Origin: Chryseobacterium candidae
GTDB lineage: Bacteria; Bacteroidota; Bacteroidia; Flavobacteriales; Weeksellaceae
NCBI RefSeq assembly: GCF_004916905.1
Contig: NZ_SDLV01000029.1
Coordinates: 1-64,000, forward strand
DNA: 64,000 nucleotides
Reading direction: 5' to 3'
Of the stretch, positions 58,257 to 64,000 are shown piece by piece (position 1 is the first letter of the stretch; every line of letters begins with the position of its first letter). Under the pieces are notes generated by a model. That model did not search any database. It saw only the letters and a program-made list of their open reading frames with translations, and had not been told where the DNA came from. The position numbers were made by a program, and so were the translations under genes.

Positions 58257-59297
58257 ATGGCTAAAAAGAAAATTATTTCAGAATCTTCGAATCCAAAAAA
58301 GAATAAAAAGGATATTTCTGTAGGAGTTGTAGGAAGCGGAAGTTTTGCAACCGCTATCGTAAAAATGCTTGTTGAAAACTGCAAAGTAGTACACTGGTGT
58401 GTAAGAAATGAATTTGTAAAAGGAGCTATTGAGCTTCGTGGACATAACCCCACTTATCTTACGGCTGCCCATTTTAATCTTAAAAGTTTAAAACTGACCA
58501 CAGATATCAACGATCTGGTTGCTGCCTGTGATGTTATTGTTCTGGCAACACCGTCTATCTACCTGTCTGATACGTTGGATAAGATGACGTGTGATTATTC
58601 GGATAAGATCTTTATTTCTGCAATTAAAGGGATTATTCCTAAAGTAAATGACGTAGTAGCGCATTACCTGCGTGATGAATTTAAAATCGGTTTCAGAAAC
58701 CAGGCTGTTATTGCAGGACCTTGCCATGCAGAAGAGGTGGCTATGGAAAGACTTTCCTATCTTACGATTGCGACAGTAGAAGATGAAACTGCAGAAAAAC
58801 TTGAAGGAATCTTCAGTTCAGACTTTATCAAAGTTCATACAAGCAAAGATATTTTAGGAAATGAATACAGCGCCATTCTTAAAAATATTTTTGCCATCGG
58901 AGCGGGAATAGCAAGTGGGTTGGGTTATGGTGATAACTTTACAGCCGTATTTGTTTCCAATGCGATCCGTGAAATGGAAACATTTCTTGAAGCGATTTAT
59001 GAAGCACCAAGAGATGTGAACGAAAGTGCCTATCTGGGTGACCTTCTGGTAACAGCATATTCACTTTTCTCAAGAAACAGAAACCTTGGAAACCTGATCG
59101 GGAAAGGGTATACGGTAAAATCTGCAATTCAGTCTATGAACATGGTGGCAGAAGGATATTACGCTGCAGATTCCATCTATAAAACAGCGAAACAGAAAAA
59201 TCTTAAACTCCCGATTATCGATACAGTATATGCTATTTTGTATGAAGGTAAAAATGCTGAAAAACAGTTTAAAAAACTGACTGCAAAATTGAATTAA
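58257..59297 (+). CDS. gpsA: NAD(P)H-dependent glycerol-3-phosphate dehydrogenase
   Basis: The 346-residue protein begins with a lysine-rich extension (AKKKIISESSNPKKNKKD) and the nucleotide-binding GVVGSGSFATAIVKML. It continues LATPSIYLSDTLDKM, ISAIKGIIP, VIAGPCHAEEVA, GNEYSAILKNIFAIGAGIASGLGYGDN and the C-terminal domain. GpsA makes sn-glycerol-3-phosphate for phospholipid synthesis. A start 24 codons upstream (58185) includes the -7 box and is rejected. Terminator at 59347. Confidence 0.92.
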   Translation: MAKKKIISESSNPKKNKKDISVGVVGSGSFATAIVKMLVENCKVVHWCVRNEFVKGAIELRGHNPTYLTAAHFNLKSLKLTTDINDLVAACDVIVLATPSIYLSDTLDKMTCDYSDKIFISAIKGIIPKVNDVVAHYLRDEFKIGFRNQAVIAGPCHAEEVAMERLSYLTIATVEDETAEKLEGIFSSDFIKVHTSKDILGNEYSAILKNIFAIGAGIASGLGYGDNFTAVFVSNAIREMETFLEAIYEAPRDVNESAYLGDLLVTAYSLFSRNRNLGNLIGKGYTVKSAIQSMNMVAEGYYAADSIYKTAKQKNLKLPIIDTVYAILYEGKNAEKQFKKLTAKLN

Positions 59298-59346
59298 AAA
59301 ACAAAGGCGTATTACTAAAACCTTGTTTGTGAAATAAAATTAATTG

Positions 59347-59377
59347 AACTTAGGCATTTCAATGCTTAAGTTTTTTT
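59347..59377 (+). terminator. Terminator after gpsA
   Basis: The stem AACTTAGGCAT/ATGCTTAAGTT (one G-T) is followed by TTTTTT. Confidence 0.85.
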
Positions 59378-59564
59378 ATGTTCATTTTGATGATCGCGGA
59401 GATGATAATGATATTACATTATCAATCCTTTCAATAATGTTTTATTGAAATTTTCCATGGTTTTTTGTTGCGTACCCAATAAGTGTTTTGAACGAAAAAA
59501 TAACGTGTAAAATCGTTCCGGTTTTTAAAACTTTTCCCGAAATTTGAAGTAAAATTTTAAAATT

Positions 59565-61070
59565 ATGTCACAATCGCTTACAAGCAGAACACCGAAACCT
59601 AAATACGACGTTGTACTGATAGGCGGCGGAATCATGAGCGCCACTTTAGCAACGCTGCTTCATGAATTTGATCCAACTCTTGAAATCGCGATCTTCGAAA
59701 GACTCGGAAGATTTGCCAAAGAAAGTACAGCTGCATGGAACAATGCCGGAACAGGACATTCCGCTTTTTGTGAGCTAAATTATACCCCTGAAAAGCCAGA
59801 CGGATCTATTGATATTACCAAAGCTGAAAGTATTGCGGAGCAGTTTGAAATTTCAAAACAATTCTGGTCTTATCTGATTACCAAAGGATATATTCATGAA
59901 CCCAAAGAATTTATCAATTCCTGTGCACACATGAGTCTGGTATTCGGAGAAAAGGATGCTGAATACCTTAGAAAACGTCACGATAAAATGGCTGAATCTG
60001 TCCTTTTTTCAGGAATGGAATTTTCTACAGATCACGAGAAACTGAAAGAATGGATTCCTTTGGTGATGAGCAAAAGAAATCAGTCTGAAGTAATGGCTGC
60101 AACAAAGATGGATATGGGAACCGATGTAAACTTCGGAACTCTGACGAGAAAGATGGGAAGACACCTTCTGGAAGATTCCAATGTTGAGGTTTTCTTATAC
60201 CATGAAGTGAAAGATATCAGCCCGAGAGAAAGCGGTAAATGGGAAATGAAGGTGAAAGACAGAATCCATAGCCACAAACAGGAAGTGGTAGCAGATTTTG
60301 TATTCATCGGGGCAGGAGGCTATGCGCTTCCGTTACTGGACAGTTCAGATATTAAAGAAAGTGAAGGCTACGGAGGCTTCCCGGTTTCCGGCCAGTGGCT
60401 GGTAAGCCATAATCAGGAATTGGTAGAAAAACACCATGCTAAAGTATATACTCAGGCTACGGTAGATGCTCCGCCAATGTCTGTTCCACACCTGGATCTT
60501 AGAATTATTGATGGGAAAAAAGCACTTCTTTTCGGACCTTTTGCAGGATTTTCAACCAAATTTTTAAGAGAAGGAAGTTACCTTGATCTTCCTGAAAGTG
60601 TAAATACCAAAAACCTGAAATCCCTTTTCGGAGCATGGTGGCATAATATTCCATTAACGAAATATCTGATCCAGCAGGTTGCCATGACGAAGTCTCAGAG
60701 AATGCAGCATCTGAGGGAATTTATCAAAGATGCCAAAGAAGAAGACTGGGAACTGAAAGTAGCAGGACAAAGAGTTCAGATCATCAAAAAAGATGAAAAA
60801 GAAGGCGGTAAGCTGGAATTCGGAACTGAAGTAGTAGTGAACAAGAGCGGAACAATCGCTTCCCTGCTGGGAGCTTCCCCAGGCGCATCCACAGCAGTTT
60901 ATGCCATGTTGAATGTACTGGAAAAATGTTTCCCTGAAAAGTTACACGGAGAATGGAAAGGAAAACTGCTGGAAATGGTTCCTTCTTATGGACAAAAACT
61001 GGCAGAAAACCCTGAGCTGACCCATGAAGTAAGAAATTACACCAAAGAAAAATTAGAATTAGAATATTAA
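59565..61070 (+). CDS. mqo: Malate:quinone oxidoreductase
   Basis: The 501-residue protein has the FAD-binding GGGIMSATLATLL near the start (residues 19-31), STAAWNNAGTGHSAFCELNYTP, FIGAGGYALPLLDSS and GASPGASTAVYAMLNVLEKCF near the C-terminus, all typical of Mqo. The enzyme is a membrane-associated flavoprotein that passes electrons from malate to the quinone pool. It stands alone, followed by a hairpin at 61080-61118. Confidence 0.94.
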   Translation: MSQSLTSRTPKPKYDVVLIGGGIMSATLATLLHEFDPTLEIAIFERLGRFAKESTAAWNNAGTGHSAFCELNYTPEKPDGSIDITKAESIAEQFEISKQFWSYLITKGYIHEPKEFINSCAHMSLVFGEKDAEYLRKRHDKMAESVLFSGMEFSTDHEKLKEWIPLVMSKRNQSEVMAATKMDMGTDVNFGTLTRKMGRHLLEDSNVEVFLYHEVKDISPRESGKWEMKVKDRIHSHKQEVVADFVFIGAGGYALPLLDSSDIKESEGYGGFPVSGQWLVSHNQELVEKHHAKVYTQATVDAPPMSVPHLDLRIIDGKKALLFGPFAGFSTKFLREGSYLDLPESVNTKNLKSLFGAWWHNIPLTKYLIQQVAMTKSQRMQHLREFIKDAKEEDWELKVAGQRVQIIKKDEKEGGKLEFGTEVVVNKSGTIASLLGASPGASTAVYAMLNVLEKCFPEKLHGEWKGKLLEMVPSYGQKLAENPELTHEVRNYTKEKLELEY

Positions 61071-61079
61071 CATCCATAA

Positions 61080-61118
61080 TGAGCAATGAGTAATAAAGAC
61101 TATTACTCATTGCTCATT
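61080..61118. repeat. Palindromic TGAGCAATGAGTAAT element
   Basis: ATGAGCAATGAGTAATA and its reverse complement form a long hairpin after mqo. Similar ATGAGTAATGAG-type strings occur between tRNAs near 23320 and 23480-23530, so this seems to be a simple intergenic repeat motif of the genome that may also act as a terminator here. Confidence 0.6.
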
Positions 61119-61138
61119 ATTTATTACACATAAAAAAG

Positions 61139-61540
61139 GTGGAAGAAGTAATTGTAAAACCAGTTATTGCAAAAGAAATCCTGGAATCTCTTCAGGCGAA
61201 AACAGAAGAGGAGAGGCAGGTTATTGTACACTGCTGTTTTCCGGCATCACCGTTTCTGGGAAACCTGATCAGGATCTGGCATTCGACCTATCTTTTTGAC
61301 AACCAGTCTGAGCATAGAAGCAAAATGATTCATGCGGAAAACATTTCAATTTCCCCGTATTGGACGCCGGTTCCTTTTATGAAAGACTTTTGGTTTACCC
61401 TGATATTTTCCGGGCTTCCGAAAGACTGTAAAAGTTTTGATCTGAAAGAAGTCATTCCTGAAGAAGGCGGTTTTTTTGTGGAATCAATCAAGAGAAACTC
61501 TTCTGACGTGTATCGTGTGAAAATATCAGAGTCTTATTAA
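61139..61540 (+). CDS. Uncharacterised protein, 133 residues
   Basis: The protein begins at GTG (MEEVIVKPVIAKEILESLQA) and contains HCCFPASPFLGNLIRIWHSTYL and ISPYWTPVPFMKDFWFTLIFSGLP. I recognise no family. No signal peptide or clear membrane segment. Its GC content and codon use resemble the neighbours. Confidence 0.55.
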   Translation: MEEVIVKPVIAKEILESLQAKTEEERQVIVHCCFPASPFLGNLIRIWHSTYLFDNQSEHRSKMIHAENISISPYWTPVPFMKDFWFTLIFSGLPKDCKSFDLKEVIPEEGGFFVESIKRNSSDVYRVKISESY

Positions 61541-61566
61541 TATGAAAGTGAGGGAATAAAAGCTGA

Positions 61567-61801
61567 AAACAGATTATTCAATGGGCTGATAACAATCCTG
61601 ACATCCGTGCTGTTGTTCTTACCAGTTCATTGGTAAACCCTTACGCTCCTGTAGATGATTTTAGTGACCTTGATATCGAACTTGTTTGAAAACAGAACAT
61701 CTTATGAATCCGGAAATGAATGGATCAGACTCTTTGGTGAACCCATTTCCATGATTGAAGAAGATGATTATAGAGGTGGTTTTGTGAAGTTTTTAGAGTG
61801 A
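61567..61801 (+). pseudogene. Decayed aminoglycoside 6-adenylyltransferase (AadE-like) fragment
   Basis: One frame reads QIIQWADNNPDIRAVVLTSS then VNPYAPVDDFSDLDIELV and stops; another continues NRTSYESGNEWIRLFGEPIS then DDYRGGFVKFLE. Together they match the start of AadE-type adenylyltransferases (the DxD of DLDIEL included), but the start codon is lost, there is a frameshift/deletion near 61688, and the rest of the enzyme is missing. Confidence 0.6.
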
Positions 61802-62029
61802 TATGACCTTGCATAGGTTACAAGATATAGTTTGCTTGTTTAGTAACTATTTATTATATGTATTTCGAAAAACTGCCACAGCATCTAGACCAGTGTAAGA
61901 TTAAACTTTTTAATGTTGTTTTTATTGAGATTTTTTGAACAGCAAGGGATAGAATAAAATGACATATATCTGTTATTTTATATTATGGTATTCCGACGTA
62001 CTTTCATTAATAAAATCCAAAAAAAAAAT
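61802..62029. other. Intergenic region before the metalloprotease gene
   Basis: AT-rich, no gene seen; must contain the promoter of the metalloprotease, but no clear TAnnTTTG box was found. Confidence 0.4.
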
Positions 62030-64000
62030 ATGAAAAAAAAGACTTACTTATGCATGGCCTTAGTAGGCTTAGGGGTGCAATCCCTGTTTGGCCAGAATTT
62101 CTGGGAAAAAACAAAAATCAACGAGAGGGAAGTTATTGAGTCCAAAAAAAACATCGGACTCGATTATTCTAAAGCGTATACTTTAGATATTGATCAGTTA
62201 CGGTCTGTTTTGAAATCTGCGCCTCAATCAAAAACAGGAATGGCAGTTTCTTCCCATGTAACCATTGAAATTCCAACAGTGGAAGGAGGTTTTGAAAAAT
62301 ATACAGTATATGAGGCATCCAATATGTCTCCCAAACTTGCGGAAAAGTTCCCGGATATTAGGTCCTACAGAGGAGTATCAACAAGAGACAAAGGGAATAC
62401 AATCAGTTTTGGAATTTCACACAAAGGTATCAAAATGATCTTATTTTCAAGAGATCAAAAACCGGTAGTTATAGAACCTGTAGTATCAGACGGATCAGTG
62501 TATCTTGTAAGTCCTGCTGTTGCGGAGCAGCTTCCGTTGGAAAAGGGATGGACCTGCAAAGTTAACGATGCTTCGGTGAATAAAAACGTAAACTTCGTTA
62601 CGGATAACACAGATGACAGAAAATTCAGAACCTATAGGCTGGCGGTTTCCGTAGATGGAGAATTTAGTGCTTATCACGGAGGAACTATTGCCAATTCTCT
62701 CGCTGCAGTAAACGATCTGATGAGTTACATCAATCCGGTTTATGAAAGAGATCTGTCAATTCACATGAACCTGATTGATAACAATGATGCTGTGATTTTT
62801 CTGGATGCAGCTTCAGATCCGTATAACAGTGCCTACAATCTTAGCAATGACGTTCAGACTACACTTACCAACACCATAGGAGAAACAAATTATGATATAG
62901 GAATTATTTTTACCAACCAGGCGGAAGGAGGAAATGCAGGAATGATTGCTTCAGTATGCCGGAACAGTCAGGGATTGGTAAACGGACAGGTTGATAAGAA
63001 AAAAGGAAGCGCCTATGCAGGGCCCGTGAACGGAACCGGACCCCAGGGATATATTTATGCGATGGTCATTGCTCACGAAATGGGGCATCAGTATGGAGCC
63101 AACCATACCTTTTCCAGACCGGAGAATTTAGACTTGGGTATTTTTGGGTCATCGCCTGAAACCGGAGCTAACAGAGAGCCGGGAAGCGGAACCACTATTA
63201 TGGCATATGCGGGAGTAACCGCAACCCATGACGTAATGGATAAACACAGTGATCAGTTTTTACATTACAGCATCAGCCAGATCAATAATTATATAAAAAC
63301 AACAACCTGCGCAACAAGTATTGGTTTAACGAACAATCCACCAACGGTTAATGCCGGGTCAGATTATACCATTCCAAAAGGAACGGCATTCAAACTTACG
63401 GCTGCAGCAAGCGATCCGGATAACAACAGCATTACATATTCATGGGAGGAAGCCGATATTTCGCCCCCTAATCCGCCTTTTACATTCGGAGACTATACTT
63501 TTCCAGATCGTAACTCTACAACAACTCCCAATTTCAGAGTTTACTCTCCGGTTTCAAGCCCGGTAAGGTATTTTCCACCTCTGAATGAAGTGTTGGACGG
63601 AAGTCTTTACAGTACCTGGAATATGGTCTCCGATGTAGCAAGGAATATGAAGTTCATAAGTCTGGTAAGGGACAACTCTACAGAAGGTGGCCAGACCGCT
63701 ACAGATGAAGCAATTGTAAGTGTTGATACCAGTACAGGGCCGTTTAAAGTAACTTCCATTTCTCTGAATCAGAACTATCCTTCAGGAAGTAGCCATCAGC
63801 TCCAGTGGAATGTTAACGGAACAAATGCTGCCCCTATCAACACGCAGATGGTTAATATCCTGATTTCAACAGATGGAGGAAGCACATTCACAACATTGGT
63901 TGCCAATACCGCAAATGATGGGCAGGAAACCATTACCATTCCTTCCATTCCTTCCCAGAAAGCGTATATTATCGTAGAATCTGTAGGAAATATATTCTAT
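62030..64000 (+). CDS. Secreted reprolysin-like (M12-type) zinc metalloprotease, 3' end outside the window
   Basis: The open frame starts MKKKTYLCMALVGLGVQSLF with a signal peptide and runs to the window edge (657 codons so far). After a propeptide-like region (to about 200), the catalytic domain contains IAHEMGHQYGANHTF (HExxHxxGxxH, about 348-358) and a downstream MAYAG Met-turn-like segment (MAYAGVTATHD), both typical of metzincins. After about residue 435 there are Ig/PKD-like beta domains (VNAGSDYTIPKGTAFKLTAAA, SDPDNNSITYSWEEAD). A C-terminal Por secretion signal would be expected past the edge. It is likely a surface or secreted protease. Confidence 0.88.
   Translation, partial: MKKKTYLCMALVGLGVQSLFGQNFWEKTKINEREVIESKKNIGLDYSKAYTLDIDQLRSVLKSAPQSKTGMAVSSHVTIEIPTVEGGFEKYTVYEASNMSPKLAEKFPDIRSYRGVSTRDKGNTISFGISHKGIKMILFSRDQKPVVIEPVVSDGSVYLVSPAVAEQLPLEKGWTCKVNDASVNKNVNFVTDNTDDRKFRTYRLAVSVDGEFSAYHGGTIANSLAAVNDLMSYINPVYERDLSIHMNLIDNNDAVIFLDAASDPYNSAYNLSNDVQTTLTNTIGETNYDIGIIFTNQAEGGNAGMIASVCRNSQGLVNGQVDKKKGSAYAGPVNGTGPQGYIYAMVIAHEMGHQYGANHTFSRPENLDLGIFGSSPETGANREPGSGTTIMAYAGVTATHDVMDKHSDQFLHYSISQINNYIKTTTCATSIGLTNNPPTVNAGSDYTIPKGTAFKLTAAASDPDNNSITYSWEEADISPPNPPFTFGDYTFPDRNSTTTPNFRVYSPVSSPVRYFPPLNEVLDGSLYSTWNMVSDVARNMKFISLVRDNSTEGGQTATDEAIVSVDTSTGPFKVTSISLNQNYPSGSSHQLQWNVNGTNAAPINTQMVNILISTDGGSTFTTLVANTANDGQETITIPSIPSQKAYIIVESVGNIFY

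Overview
The window looks like a chromosomal segment of a flavobacterium, most likely Chryseobacterium or a close relative. The evidence is its low GC content, Bacteroidota-type -7 boxes (TAnnTTTG) upstream of many genes, few Shine-Dalgarno sequences, and gene families typical of that group (DUF6493, DUF6584, TelA/TerD cluster, Mqo, SulP). Genus level is inference; no 16S or marker gene was available to compare.

Layout. 0-6 kb: a TPR/AraC-type regulator, a small double-glycine-leader peptide followed by an S15-like hydrolase, then decayed relatives of a RiPP locus (a broken lanthipeptide-dehydratase C-terminal domain and a broken second precursor). 6-12 kb: PhoD-type phosphatase, MBL hydrolase, DUF434 protein, TatD and DeoD. 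12.5-20.7 kb: a tight seven-gene operon with MoxR AAA+ ATPase, a vWA/propeller-like protein and membrane/TPR partners, which fits the MoxR-vWA-beta-propeller ternary systems.

20.8-27.9 kb is the first unusual region. Two tiny ORFs, each with its own promoter and strong terminator, lead into a 2.3 kb array of 17 tRNA or tRNA-like genes. Between the tRNAs sit five copies of a previously unfamiliar hairpin RNA with the conserved loop core GMGCAGAAGWTCTTTA. Directly downstream are an RNase H-like YkuK protein, a cyclic-phosphate-processing receiver (cREC) protein and an Rnl2-type RNA ligase, then a metallophosphoesterase and two DEDDh exonucleases. This looks like a tRNA supply plus RNA repair island.

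28-33 kb: an unknown protein, DUF6493 and SWIM zinc-finger proteins, and a VOC protein. 34-38.5 kb is the second unusual region: a bacterial Ro60 (TROVE-vWA) gene followed by at least eight structured RNAs that match the bacterial Y RNA (YrlA) architecture. Four of the eight carry tRNA-like T arms (three of them with a permuted tRNA module: T arm, acceptor stem closed by a loop, D arm). The Ro60 gene and three RNA transcription units share the same operator-like paired hexamer (TRCGYA-N7-TGCGYA) at a fixed distance from the -7 box. Two 265-bp dispersed repeat copies are interleaved.

38.5-64 kb: two HTH proteins, a SulP transporter, an EF-G paralogue with a possible leader-peptide attenuator, a ter stress operon (HAD, PRTase, TerD, TelA, unknown, TerD, TerC), TetR and DUF1348, a catalase-like protein, FKBP, a lipoprotein, an Rrf2 regulator and SDR gene sharing an identical operator, an MBL protein, an M23 peptidase, GpsA, Mqo, a decayed aminoglycoside adenylyltransferase, and the start of a secreted reprolysin-like metalloprotease that runs off the window.
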